A stretch of DNA of 64,000 bases. Origin: Cyprinodon diabolis. Lineage: Eukaryota > Chordata > Actinopteri > Cyprinodontiformes > Cyprinodontidae. The notes beneath the pieces were generated by a model. It had not been told where the DNA came from. It saw only the letters and a list, made by a program, of their open reading frames with translations, and searched no databases. Below are positions 48,201-58,364 of the stretch, piece after piece. Numbering within the stretch: position 1 is the stretch's first letter; each line of letters starts with the position of its first letter. A program made the translations under genes and the position numbers. Where the stretch lies: NCBI GenBank assembly GCA_030533445.1, contig CM060081.1, positions 36,379,111 through 36,443,110 on the forward strand, read 5' to 3'.

Positions 48201-51200
48201 AACTGACCTGACTGTAAAACATCCTAACCTTAAACCTGCCACAGTTGTTGGCTTCATATGGTGGCGAGGAACCTGATCTGCCTGTTGGAGAGTTCCAGCG
48301 TCTTTCAGGGGACATTTTCTGTGACATGAGGATGGCATGTCAGATGTCATCAGAGGCTCTGTTATTACAGGACAGCAACAGTTTCTGTTTGGGCAACACA
48401 AAAATGTGGAACTTATTTCCTCAAAGTGACATAGAAAGTATAGATTAAAAAAAGTCTCTCATGTGTACTGAAAAAAAAAAGAAATCCTGAAAAGGGCCAA
48501 GTTGAGAAATTCAGCTTTCCATACATGTATTAAAGCCATCCTTCTACTTAAAGACTAAAGTCATAATGAAAAGAAAGTCATGAAAAACCACTTGCAAGCT
48601 TAAAATGATTCGGTCTATACCTGGTTCTATACTCAAAACAAAAGAAAAATGTACACATGATTATTGTTTATTACACAAAAAATGAGGGACAATTAAAAAA
48701 ACTATGTCAATTATAGGTTGTATTTTGAATCCAGTCTACCCCATGATAATAAAAAAAAGGTTTATACATACATCTTTACAGTGAGGAAAATATATAAATA
48801 ATTATTTGAACAAACTGCTATTTTGCAAGTTCTTCCAATTAGAAATCACGGAGGGGTCTGACATTCTTATTGTAGGAGCACGTCCACTGTGGGAGACATA
48901 ATTTAAAGTAAAATCCAGAAATCACAGTATATATATATATATATATTTTCATATTTATTTGTATGATACAGTTGTAAATAAGTATTTTAACACCTGTCTA
49001 TCAGGTAGAATTCTAAAGACCTGTTAGTCTGCCTTCAAAAAGTCCACCTCTACTTCATTTATTATCCTAAATTAGATACACCTGTTTGAGGTTGTTAGCT
49101 GCATATGGACACCTGTCCACCCCATACAATCAGTAACAATCCAACTATTGACATGGCCAAGACCAAAGAGCTGTCCAAAGACACTAAAGATACAATTGTA
49201 CACCTCCACAAGGCTGGAAAGGGCTATTGGGATATTGCCAAGCAGCTTGATGAAAAAAGGTTAGCTTTGAAATGAAAAGAGCTGGGACCACCGTTTCTGA
49301 AAGTTACTGTTGGTAATACACTGAGACGTCATCAATCAGGTATAGAAAAAAAAATCATTTCCTGGATTTAGGAACAACATGACAAAGTTGGGTTAAAAAC
49401 TTGCAATCCATTTTTTCATGGCAAACCTTTAATGTATAATCAAGTCAATGATCAGGCTGTTCCCTGTTCTATTCCAGGGGTCCTACAGCTAGATAACTCT
49501 GCTCTATTCTGTTACAGAAATATTGTGAAATGATTTGAAGATCAGGGTCATGGTGTAAAGAAAGTAGACCTACTTAGAGGCTTGAAGCTATACAGTGAAC
49601 CAAATGACAAATAGGGGCCCAGGTTGTTTTTCTGCTAAACATCATCTACCATCACCCCACCAAAACCATGCATGACGATGATAGTTTGAAGGAAATATTA
49701 GTCCTGAATAAGCTGTCTGCTTTCCATGAAACATGCTTGTTCACATTATGACCAAGGATCTCTGGTACTGTCTCATCTGTTAGATGACCACTGGTCCAGA
49801 GGTCTTGTACTTTGTTTAGACACATCTATACAGTTTATCTATACAAGTTTTTTTTTTACTGTAACAGAACTGTTGAGTTTAACATTGAACTGTGAATTTC
49901 CAAATAATGTTTAATTAATCTTTCCAGAATTGGCAAGCAGTAACACACTGTATCGATCTCTGTCAAAGATTTGTTAATACTTGAAATGAACACTTGAAAT
50001 CAAAGCTAAATAGATAATGTATAACACATCACTGTTTCTGTTATGTCTTAATATTTAAAACCCAAGGTTTCAAAGGAGTATTTCTCTTATTTATCATAAC
50101 CCTGAAAATCACAACATAGATAACAAACGGCCAAGAATTTTGTCTAGTAACCAAAATCAGTTCTGATCATTTGCAATGATTTTTGATGTACGAAAAAAAT
50201 ACGGAGCTTAATGGGCATTTTCTGATCCCTTTTATTTCCTTTAACACCTGTATATAAAACAAACTCCTTTCCTTCTCTTTTTTCTTATTTCCACATCTTC
50301 CTCTCTAACAGTCAGTTGGTGAAGTCTCTTATGGAGCCATTTCAAAGCTCTAAGTCCTCTGCTGAGATCCTGCACAGACAGTCGTACCACTCTGTGGCTC
50401 GCTGTGTGGCTGCTCTTTCCTCTGCTTCACCAAAAGACACGGCTGGCACTGTAACCAGCCTAATACAACAGGTGTGTGACTGTTTATGTGCATGCACATG
50501 CCAGCATATTTATAAAGGACCTTTCACAGAAAATCCAATCAAATCTATATTTGATTTTCTGCTGCACTTATTAAAAGCATGTAGATATTTCACAACACAG
50601 TTTCATTGCTTTCATTACCTTAAAGCTGCTTTGTCCAGAGTCTATTGTCAAATTAATTTGCTGTTACTGTTGTGTGAAAATGTGCTTACTTCTACTTGCA
50701 TGGATGGATCTGTGCAGTAGCTGCAGCCCTCCTTTCCCTTTTGTGTGCTGACAAAACCCATTTCACACTTGTTACCTCCACATAAAATCCTGGAGGGAGA
50801 AATTCAGTGTCTTACCTCTTAAATTTAATGCGACCAAAATAGAGTGCCTCTGCAATTTGAAAATTGTTGGGTTTTTTAAAAGTTGCGATTATATTGCCAA
50901 TGCCCAGCACAACCATAAGATATGAAAAGGTTTGAGAATGTAGGACATTTTTTTAATGTTTATATAAAGAAAAAATACCTTTTTTCTCTTACCTCTTTGT
51001 TTATAAAGAATGCATTTTATGTATACCTTTCTCATATACCAGAGACTCTTTTCTGTTATTATGGATGTTAAGAGTATGTATCCTGAGTGTGTGCCTTACT
51101 AAAGTCTTTCTCCCTCTTCCTTCAGGTGAAGAATTCCATCTCTCCGGAGTCGGCTCGTGTCCTGGCTCTTTTGTGTCTGGGTGAGGTGGGGAGAAACAGC

Positions 51201-52078
51201 AGCCTGGGATGGAGTAAGGAGGTTCAGGGGGTCATTTTAGAGGCCCTTTCCTCAACCAATGAAGAGGTAAGACAAAGAAACACTTGAGATGGTTTATAAA
51301 TGTTAACGAGATCAGATGCTGGTGAAGATTCTCAGTCACCCAGGTCATAGTCATTCCAAAAAAAGTTGAAAAACAATTTTCAATTAAAAAAGGTTCCTTG
51401 ATGTGAAGCGAAACATTTTCAAACTTGGAAACAAGGTGCAGTGGATTTTTTTTATTTTATTTACTTTTTTGGAATGAGATCAGATAAATGGAATAAACAA
51501 ATATCTTGTTTAATCTTTATTCTACGGACTAGCTATGTCACTCCATATTTTGCTTTTTGAGTGTACTGCCGCATCTTTAAGTAAAGGCCATTTGTCAAAA
51601 CCCTTAGAAATAAACATGTTTATTTAAGCTTTTTGACAAAATGTACCTTGTACTCCTCATTTCAATCCTCTTCCACAATGAGCTCACATATTCTGACAAA
51701 ACACAGATATTTAGAAAAATTACCCCTCAGAAGAGCTCCATCACTACTTCTCTTTTAACCCCAGCTACAAATTGTAAGAAAAACAACATACACTGATTTC
51801 CTTCATAAATGGTGAGGCTACATCCTTTCTGTGTTTACAGATAAAGACAGCAGCCTCCTGCGCATTAGGAGGCATGGCAGTCGGCTCTTTGAATGAGTTT
51901 CTTCCCTTCATGCTGAAAGAGATCTCAGCTCAGCCAAGAAGGCAATACCTCCTGCTCCATTCCCTGAAAGAGGTCATCAGGTGGGATTTCCAAGGACCAT
52001 ATGCAATTAACTTCTCTTATTTATTTATTTGCTTTAGTAACTTTGGACCGTTTGTCTCTTTATCATCCGAAACATAGC

Positions 52079-52166
<88 letters not shown>

Positions 52167-55100
52167 CAAAGGTTCTAGAAAGATAGGCAAGTTTTATCAA
52201 CGTCCTTCAGTCCTAATAGAGATCCTTAAGTTTTTTCTCTCTTTGTCTGCTCAGCGCATGCCCAGCCTCTAGTCTCTCACCACACGTGGAGTCAATCTGG
52301 GCTTTGCTGTTTCAGCACTGTGAGAGTCAGGAGGAGGGGACCAGGAACCTAGTGGCTGAATGCTTGGGAAAACTGACCTTGGTCAACCCTGCACAACTTC
52401 TGCCCAGACTAAAACAACATCTGAAAGCCGGTATGGTGGCAACTGAGGGGGTCCGTTCAGCATGTTGAATCTTATCTCCCCTGTAAAGTGTCACACCATT
52501 TTTTTTTTTTATTATTCAAACCCTTAGATGTCTCATTGTTAAATATAAAGAGCTTAAATATTCCCAGTTAATGAACCAAAAGATAAAAGGAATCAAAATG
52601 ATCTGTTTTGAATAATTTCCAGTAAGACTGTGGAATATTGCTGAAAATGTTCCAAAAAAGTAAAAAAAACAAACAAATGGACTATGTTTTCCAAGTTTGA
52701 AGACGTTTTTCTTCCCACCCAGGAGGCTTTCTCAATTCAAAATGTCTGGAGTAGTGTTGTTACCATTGATTAATTTTTTGTTTGTTTATTGAGATAATGA
52801 CCAAGAGAACAAAGGCAGAATTTAATTTGCAACCCATATGCTATTAAAACATAACCTTTAATTCTACCTTTCCTACCTTGTTTAGCTTGGCTGTGAGAGG
52901 TTGAGAGGCTTAATCCTGTCTCAGCAGTGCGGTTCTGGATCAAACGTCATTGAAATTTAGAACAATCTATTGGATGTATTTATTGTTGGTACTGATTAGA
53001 TATCTATTGTGATTCATATTGTCATTATTTTATTGACCAAATCACAGTGGATCTTCTTTATTCCCTGAAAGCTTAAAGATCCAAACTCTTCTCAACAATC
53101 TCTGCCATTATATTTAACGGATGACGATGATGGTATTTGCTAACAACTCACAGTGAAATCTCATTTCAAAATACAGGTATTTTAATGATCATTTAAATGT
53201 AATCATAATATCTGCATTCTCTCTGCAGTCTCTGCAAGGTACAAACCTCTAATGGTTTCCTGGGTAGATAATAGCCAAATCAGGGATGCTTTATCTAACA
53301 CTAGGGGAAGATAAATTAGCAGATTACTCTTAGATTAGTTTCATGAGGTAATTATGTGGTTATGTTACCTACGCCTCTAGGTTTTAATATCAGTTATTTC
53401 CATTAATATTTTAGCGGTTTAATATTAAACATGAATTTCTATAGAAATATTTTTCTTGATTAATTTTGGTAAATTATATTACAAGATCTATCAAGTAATA
53501 TAATATTCCTCCATCACTTTTTTTCTTACAGGTTCACCTTTGGCTCGAAGTACAGTGGTGACTGCTGTAAAGTTCACTATCGTTGACCATCCAGCTCCCA
53601 TAGACTCACTGCTAAAAGACTGTATAGGTAAAACACAGCATCATGGGAAAATATTTACTTCATTTACACTTTGAGAACAATTTTTAAACAAACTTTATTG
53701 AACATATTTTTTTTTATATACAGAAAGTTTGTAAATGGACAGCCTTGGTTTACTGTAAATGTTTTACAGGTTAATGTCTGATTCAGAAATACTCAGACTT
53801 GTGTTACTGTGGCTGTATTCCAGGAGTGACGATTTGCCCATCATGTGTACTATAGCCTTTTCCATTGCACTGCATTCACTTGTGTGGAAGCAGGTTTTAC
53901 AGTAGTAGCCATTCAAAATTTCTCCACTTTTCTTGGCTGGTCCCCTACAATTTCTTTCTAAACATCAATCTTATTATGATTTGTGGACATTAAGACCCAA
54001 AGAGAAGCGTCATCCCCTGGTCAGACTGTGTAATTCACTGAACGCGTGGAGTCAGAGTAAAAAAAATATGCATGAGAGGGGGTCACTCCAGTGGCTGGAA
54101 GTTAGAGGGGATTTCACTGGGAGTTGGAGGGAAGTGGGCTGCCATTCGGCTGGCTTTTGATTGGGAAGGCCCATTTTGAATGGCTGCTATTGTATATACT
54201 TTGAAACTTTGGTCTCAAAGTGAGGGGGGGGTTGACTTTATATGCGACCTTATATGCAAGTTGTAAAATGAAAATTATTTATTTGTATTATATTTGAATG
54301 TTTTAACAAGTTCAGAATATTAGCAGTTTTTATTCAAAATCTGTTCAGAGTTTTAAATGTTCCAAGTTTTAAAACTGGGAAAGGTGACATCAGTAAGGAA
54401 ACTGCCTTTCTTTTAACCACAGGTGACTTTCTTAAGACCCTGCAGGACAGAGACGTCAATGTGCGGCGTGTCGCCTTGGTGATGTTTAACTCTGCTGCTC
54501 ACAACAAACCATCTCTGGTCCAAGGCCTGCTGGGAACAGTTCTGCCTCACCTTTACAAGGAAACCCAGATGAGGAAAGACCTCATTAGGGAGGTGTGTAA
54601 GCTGATGGGAAATTTTCAGAAAATAACGATCTGTGCAGATATAAGGCTTTGCATTTGCACTGCAGGTGGAGATGGGTCCCTTCAAACACACAGTGGATGA
54701 TGGTTTGGATGTGCGTAAAGCAGCATTTGAGTGTATGTACACTCTGCTGGACAGCTGTCTAGAGGGGCTGGATGTCCTGCAGTTTCTGGATCATGTGGAG
54801 GAGGGACTGAAAGATCACTATGATATCAGGGTGAGCAGGAAAAAGGCTGAATTCAGATTATCATTCTTTATAGATTGTAAGCAATCAGCACTTCAGCTGT
54901 TTGGCCTGAAATAATCCATCTTTTTTCTGTAGATGTTGACCTTCCTGATGTTAGCCAGACTGGTTTCTTTGTGTCCTGCTGCTGTTCTCCAAAGACTTGA
55001 CCGTCTGGTGGAACCTCTAAAAGCCACCTGCACCACCAAAGTACTGAAATACATGCATGCCATGGAATTATTGATAATCTACAAAATCAGGACCAGTTTT

Positions 55101-55441
55101 AAATGGGCCTTGGTATTGTTTAGTGCATTGAAACTTAAAAATACAAAAGACTAAACAAGCAAAACAGAAAATAAATAAATAACATGTATGACTCTTTTAA
55201 CAATCTGCAGGTGAAGGCTGGCTCTGTAAAGCAGGAGTTTGAGAAGCAGGAGGAACTGCGGCGCTCAGCCATGCGAGCTGTCGCTGCCCTGCTGGCTGTG
55301 CCGGAAGTGGAAAGAAGTCCCAGCATGGCTGAATTCGCCAACCAGATCAGGTCCAATGCCGATATGGCGTCCATCTACCACAGTGTCCAGGGAGGGGAGG
55401 GAGGAGGCATGGGTCCCTCAGAGACCATGGATATGAGCTAA
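32461..55441 (+). CDS. cand2: Cullin-associated NEDD8-dissociated protein 2 (TIP120B)
   Basis: Twenty-four exons with GT/AG sites and matching phases give 1241 residues; CAND proteins are about 1230-1240. The product is an all-HEAT-repeat solenoid that wraps un-neddylated cullin-RBX1, covers the neddylation site and swaps substrate-receptor modules. Markers: [15 protein letters not shown] at the N-terminus; RFMATNDLM; an acidic loop at about 308-345 ([25 protein letters not shown]); [69 protein letters not shown]; and [21 protein letters not shown] near the end. CAND2 is preferred to CAND1 because of wording such as [28 protein letters not shown] and LVNP, and because SEC13 is the neighbour. 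Nothing is broken. Several introns carry transposons. Confidence 0.93.
33013..33074. repeat. Strong GC-rich hairpin in cand2 intron 1
   Basis: Left arm 33013-33035 and right arm 33052-33074 are inverted copies of 23 bp with one mismatch (core GTTCTACAGGGGCCAGC), around a 16-bp loop. The inner GGGGCCAG/CTGGCCCC words add further pairing options. It stands out from AT-rich intron sequence. It may be the end of a decayed transposon. Confidence 0.8.
38470..39040. mobile_element. DNA-transposon relic, part 1 (cand2 intron 7)
   Basis: Phrases such as 'GCATGATGCTGCCACCACCAT', 'CCATTTGACCAGAGCTCCTG', 'CCCCCACATGGCTTAAAC' and 'GAGCTGTGGATCTCTGCAGC' follow the order of a very common, heavily decayed teleost DNA transposon. 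The frames are broken. The matching 3' part resumes at about 40010 after an AT-rich interruption. Confidence 0.55.
39228..39290. repeat. (TA)n and poly-T tract
   Basis: About 20 TA units are followed by T-rich sequence within the interruption of the transposon relic in cand2 intron 7. Confidence 0.85.
40010..40262. mobile_element. DNA-transposon relic, part 2 (cand2 intron 7)
   Basis: 'CTTCATGATGCCGTTTGTTC', 'ATGTTCTCTAACAAACCT', 'TTACATAGAGGTGGCTTTTT' and 'GACTTCTGGTAGCAATTGGG' match the expected terminal part of the relic at 38470-39040, again with broken frames. Confidence 0.5.
40322..40828. mobile_element. TTAA-flanked MITE (piggyBac/Kolobok type)
   Basis: The ends are perfect 16-bp inverted repeats AGCTACAGTGTGTAAT / ATTACACACTGTAGCT. 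They are flanked on both sides by TTAA (40318-40321 and 40829-40832), the target site of piggyBac- and Kolobok-like transposases. The element is 507 bp with no transposase frame, so it is non-autonomous. It lies in cand2 intron 7. The interior has a GC-richer stretch (about 40470-40560 and 40680-40790). Confidence 0.85.
44162..45409 (+). mobile_element. Complete Tc1-type transposon, second family
   Basis: This 1248-bp element has perfect 29-bp inverted ends beginning CACTATATTGCCAAAAGTAT, flanked by TA (44160-44161 and 45410-45411). It is a different family from copies A and B: the ends are short, the transposase is different and there is no long IR/DR arm. It is inserted in cand2 intron 12 in the same orientation as the gene. 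Confidence 0.95.
44296..45327 (+). CDS. Tc1-family transposase, DD34E, intact (second family)
   Basis: This is a 343-residue transposase read from [13 protein letters not shown]. The frame is open 38 codons further upstream, but that part includes the transposon end, so the inner ATG is preferred. It has N-terminal paired-type helix-turn-helix DNA binding ([18 protein letters not shown]) and a basic GRPRKL hook between the two DNA-binding parts, as usual in Tc1. The catalytic D is in LWSDESRF, the second D in FQHDCAPVH and the E in NPIEHLWD, 34 residues later. No disabling change is seen, which is uncommon among fish Tc1 copies. It may be autonomous; this is not proven. Confidence 0.95.
   Translation: MGRSQELSEFQRGTVIGCHLCNKSSREISSLLNIPQSTVSCIIRKWKCLGTTATQPRSGRPRKLTERGQRMLKRIVRRGRQLSAESITTDLQTSCGLQISSRTVRRELHGMGFHGRAAASKPYITKCNAKRRMRWCKARRHWTLEQWRRVLWSDESRFSIWQSDGRVWVWRLPGERYLSDCIVPSVKFGGGGIMVWGCFSGAGLGPLVPVKGTLNASAYQDILDNSMLPTLWEQFGAGPFLFQHDCAPVHKARSIKTWMTESGVDELDWPAQSPDLNPIEHLWDELERRLRARPSRPTSVCDLTNALLEEWSKIPINTLLNLVDSLPRRVEAVLAAKGGPTSY
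46750..47110. mobile_element. Decayed Tc1-type fragment (cand2 intron 14)
   Basis: 'GGTCATAAGTATTCAGACCC' and 'CAGTATTGAGTAGAAGCATCC' (46801-46850) are the familiar terminal sequence of another fish Tc1 family. Downstream only fragments such as 'GCAGAGCTTCTGGAGTCTTAG' remain. The boundaries are approximate. Confidence 0.55.
48930..48950. repeat. (TA)n microsatellite
   Basis: A short TA run in cand2 intron 15, next to the start of a Tc1-type fragment. Confidence 0.75.
48955..49350 (+). pseudogene. Truncated Tc1-type transposon, third family
   Basis: After an end-like 'GTTGTAAATAAGTATTTTAACACC' (48971-48994) an open piece begins ATGGCCAAGACCAAAGAGCTG at 49152. It reads [24 protein letters not shown] and so on, the N-terminal DNA-binding part of a Tc1 transposase. 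The frame is lost after about 35-40 codons (near 49260). The catalytic domain is absent. It is located in cand2 intron 15. Confidence 0.75.
51305..51485. repeat. 'GAAGATTCTCAGTC' family, copy 2
   Basis: This shares 'GGTGAAGATTCTCAGTCACC' with the copy at 28735. It also carries an inverted pair ATTCCAAAAAAAGT / ACTTTTTTGGAAT near its ends, so the unit can form a hairpin. It lies in a cand2 intron. Confidence 0.6.
52082..52162. repeat. (TA)n microsatellite
   Basis: About 40 uninterrupted TA units in the cand2 intron after exon 18. Likely to vary in length between individuals. Confidence 0.95.
52640..52750. repeat. 'GAAGATTCTCAGTC' family, copy 3 (partial)
   Basis: 'TTTTCCAAGTTTGAAGACGTTT' and 'CAGGAGGCTTTCTCAATTCA' correspond to the second half of the family at 28735-28865. 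It lies in the cand2 intron after exon 19. Confidence 0.55.
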
Positions 55442-55599
55442 AGGACATGAGCTAAAGGAGGTGTTGAATCAAAGGCATTTTATTTTGGGTTTTATTTTAT
55501 CTTTAGTATTTAATCCAATTTTTTATCTAACATTTGATGCTTTGGGAGCACTTGAAACTACATTTCTGCCTGAATAGATTATGGTGTCGAAGTGCACTA

Positions 55600-55605
55600 A
55601 ATAAA
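55600..55605 (+). terminator. cand2: Polyadenylation signal of cand2
   Basis: AATAAA lies 159 bp downstream of the stop codon, with TG/T-rich sequence following. Confidence 0.75.
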
Positions 55606-55924
55606 CTTTGAAATATATTTTTCCTGAATTAAAGTGATTTTTATTTTTTGTGAGTGAAATTCAACCATAAAATGTGAAAACAGCATTAGTTGAAACAAAT
55701 GTTTATACTGGGAGGTCAATATTTTTTTGCAAATACTTAAAAAGATATTATCAATCTTAGAGAAAACTATATTGAAATTTTAAGATTTACTTTAAACAAC
55801 TTATGAGGTGAAGCAAAAATAGAATAATCACTGTAACACATTGTAACTCTTTTTACTATAATGTAATTTTTAGAAAAGACATACAAAAGCAACCAATACC
55901 TTGTAACTCCATTGTGGACTTAGA

Positions 55925-56140
55925 GGAAGTCCATCCATCCATCCATTTTCTTACATGCTTAATCCCCAGCGGGGTCGCGAGGGGTGCTGGTGCCCATCTC
56001 CAGCTGTCTACGGGCAAGAGGCGGGGTACACCCTGAACAGGTCGCAAGTCCATCGCAGGGCAAAATAGAGACAAACAACCATTCACACACACACTCACAC
56101 CTAAGGAGAATCTAGAGAAGCCAATTAACCTAACAGTTTA
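55925..56140 (-). repeat. Teleost retroposon 3' unit (reverse orientation)
   Basis: CCATCCATCCATCCATTTTC is followed by 'GGGGTCGCGAGGGGTGCTGG' and 'GGGGTACACCCTGAACAGGT'. It ends in 'CAATTAACCTAACAG', a classic fish repeat read backwards. Its head is related to the SINE at 20612-20815. Confidence 0.75.
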
Positions 56141-56203
56141 TACAATTTTAAATCCTTACTGGCTTTCAGTTTCTTTTGAATGTCTCACAATGAATTAATT
56201 TAT

Positions 56204-56370
56204 TTATATAAAGTCTGTTTCAGAAGAGTAAAGAGGACTGTCTGTAGATCTGGATGGCTGGTCAGTCGAGTAGGTTGAGCTCAAGCTGCTCTTCAAAACG
56301 GAATTCTTGCATGAAATAGAGTTTGGTTTAAGTTTCAGAGATTCAATGTTTCTCTCGTCCAAATTCTTAA
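56204..56370 (-). pseudogene. Decayed ITIM-type receptor tail exon
   Basis: On the minus strand, ending at a TAA at 56206-56204, the frame reads ESLKLKPNSISCKNSVL, then STDSPLYSSETDFI. It aligns with the intact exon at 63600-63890: EVLVLNPSSSSCQYSVL, then NTDKPLYSTVKKPVN. The Tyr of the QYSVL motif is Asn here (KNSVL), and the final YSTV has become YSSE, so both signalling motifs are lost. No upstream exons were found. It is probably a relic of a tandem receptor duplication. Confidence 0.6.
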
Positions 56371-57176
56371 AAAGGATTACTGCAGCAAGATCAGACTGAA
56401 AATGTCAGCAGTGGCATAAATTGCAGTCAAAAGGTGTCTGTTAATGCTCCAATATCTCTTCATAGACATGCTTGTAACAGGTAAGGATAAAACTCATTTT
56501 GAACAGAGGTGAAAGAATTTGATAGCAGGCATGGCAAAATGTGTTTGTCAATACAGAAACATTTATAAGTGTACATTAATAACCTAACCTCTGTAGGAAT
56601 CTGCTTTTCTCCTCTAGATTCTGTTTGTTAAACATTAATGTAGTTTTCAGAGTGCTTTTGGACTACATTTTGGTCTTCCAGCTCCTTAACCAAGATATAT
56701 CCAGTTTTAGTGATAGAATTGCTGCAGAAACAGCAGATAAAATATAAATATATAAATATAAATCAAAAATTCAACACCCCATTGCTTCACTTATTGTTTA
56801 TTACAGAAGAAACATCTGCAGTCCCCATGGTGGTTTAAGTCCATGACCCCCATTAGGGGAACCTGGGTTTAAAACCCTCGTTGCAGAAAAGGCATCTGGT
56901 GTAAAAACTTTGCCAAGTCCGACAAATAAATCATAATGAGGCAACATCTGAATAATGCAGCAGGCAAGAGGGAAGAAACAAAACAAGACACTTGTCCATG
57001 CCTTTTTTTTTATTGAGAATAAAAAAAAAAATGGTCATCCTGTTGTGGCTCCTTGAGATTGTTTCATTTTGGATAGCAAAAAGAGCACAACTGTACCATA
57101 ACCAATTAATTCAAATCAAAGACGTCACTTAAAACATATTGTGATTTTTAATTATTCAACTAACACACAAACATGA

Positions 57177-57189
57177 ATAAATTCACTAT
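57177..57189. repeat. 13-bp target duplication, left copy
   Basis: ATAAATTCACTAT is repeated exactly at 59260-59272, immediately outside the two inverted ends. Confidence 0.9.
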
Positions 57190-57229
57190 GGAAGCCCGTT
57201 TCCACCACTCTGTAAAAAAAAACAAAAAA

Positions 57230-57424
57230 AAAACTATCTCAATATAATGAGATAGTAACTCAATATAATGAGATAGTATCTCATTATAATGAGATAGTAA
57301 CTCAATATAATGAGATAGTATCTCATTATAATGAGATAGTAACTCAATATAATGAGATAGTATCTCATTATAATGAGATAGTAACTCAATATAATGAGAT
57401 AGTATCTCATTATATTGAGATAGT
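57230..57424. repeat. Palindromic satellite, left arm
   Basis: About ten units of roughly 20 bp alternate ACTCAATATAATGAGATAGT and TATCTCATTATAATGAGATAG. Each unit contains a near-perfect palindrome (CTCATTATAATGAG). The array is the counterpart of 58988-59222. Confidence 0.9.
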
Positions 57425-57439
57425 TTTTCTTTTATTTTT

Positions 57440-57678
57440 TACCAATTTTTTAAGTTAAAATTGAGTATTTTTGGTCAATAGCTCCCAGGTCATGTGACCT
57501 ATTGATGCAAAATCAGTGTGAAATTGTTCTAATAGTCTCTGTAGATGGGGCACACTCATTTGTTTTTCATTTTAACTCTTTTTTTATTTTTTAGCAATTT
57601 TTTAAGTTAAAATTGAGTATTTTTGGTCAATAGCTCCCAGGTCATGTGACCTATTGACCCAAAACCAGTGTGACTTGT
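57440..57678. repeat. 152-bp unit, left side (about 1.6 copies)
   Basis: The unit includes AAGTTAAAATTGAGTATTTT, GGTCATGTGACCTATTGA and TGTAGATGGGGCACACTCAT. It is the reverse complement of the four tandem units at 58365-58978. The second copy is cut by the retrotransposon fragment at about 57679. Confidence 0.85.
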
Positions 57679-57679
57679 T

Positions 57680-58363
57680 GTGTCCCCCCTTACATGGGCC
57701 CACCACCCGTGAGAGGGGCCATAAGGGTCGTATGCAATGTGTGTTGGCCGGGGGAGGGGACCCTGGTGGTCCGATCCTCGGCTGCAGAAGCTGGCTCTTG
57801 GGATGTGGAATGTCACCTCGCTGGTGGGAAGGGACTGGAGCTAGTGTGTGAGGCTGAGAGGTTCCGGCTAGAAATAGTCTGTCTCACCTCGACGTATGGT
57901 TCTGGTTCTGGAACCAGTCTCCTTGAGAGGGCCTGGACATACTTCCACTCTGGAGTTGCCCACAGTGAGAGGCGCTGGGCAGGAGTGGGCATACTTGTTG
58001 CCCCCCATTTCGGCGCCTGTACGTTGGGGTTCATCCCGGTGAACGAGAGGGCTCCTCCTAAGGGTGGGGGGACGGGTTCTGACTGTTGTCTGTGCTAACG
58101 GGCCGAACAACAGTTCAGATTACCCACCCTTCTTGGAGTCCTTAGAGGGAGAACTGGAGGGTGCCCCTCCTGGGGACTCCCTTGTTCTGCTGGGAGACTT
58201 CAACGCTCATGTGGGCAATGACAGTGAGACCTGGAGGGGCATGGTTGGGAGGAATGGTCACCCCGATCTGAACTCGAGTGGTGTTCTGTTGTTGGACTTC
58301 TGTGCTCGTCATGGATTGTCCATAACGAACACCATGTTCAAGCATAAGGGTGTCCATATGTGG
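57680..58363 (+). pseudogene. Non-LTR retrotransposon fragment, endonuclease domain
   Basis: GC-rich sequence of quite different composition from the rest of the element. The open part at 58064-58366 reads [45 protein letters not shown] and HKGVHMW. These are motifs of the apurinic-type endonuclease of a LINE, probably RTE-like. Upstream, pieces such as WNVTSLVG are split between frames. Reverse transcriptase is missing, so this is a truncated, inactive fragment. Confidence 0.8.
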
Positions 58364-58364
58364 T

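Larger units (their letters stand above)
32461..55441 (+). other. cand2: Exon map of cand2
   Basis: Coding exons: 32461-32528, 34404-34547, 34929-35083, 35339-35462, 35833-35890, 36400-36598, 37253-37358, 41172-41311, 41613-41923, 42628-42769, 42974-43092, 43327-43482, 45626-45847, 45939-46145, 47343-47530, 50312-50471, 51126-51266, 51841-51980, 52255-52430, 53532-53627, 54423-54592, 54666-54830, 54933-55040, 55211-55441 (stop TAA). The lengths sum to 3726 nt, divisible by three. Confidence 0.9.

Noticed and set aside
57230..57424. Regular short repeats that could suggest a CRISPR array
   Set aside because: The units are contiguous palindromes without unique spacers, and the surrounding genes are vertebrate.
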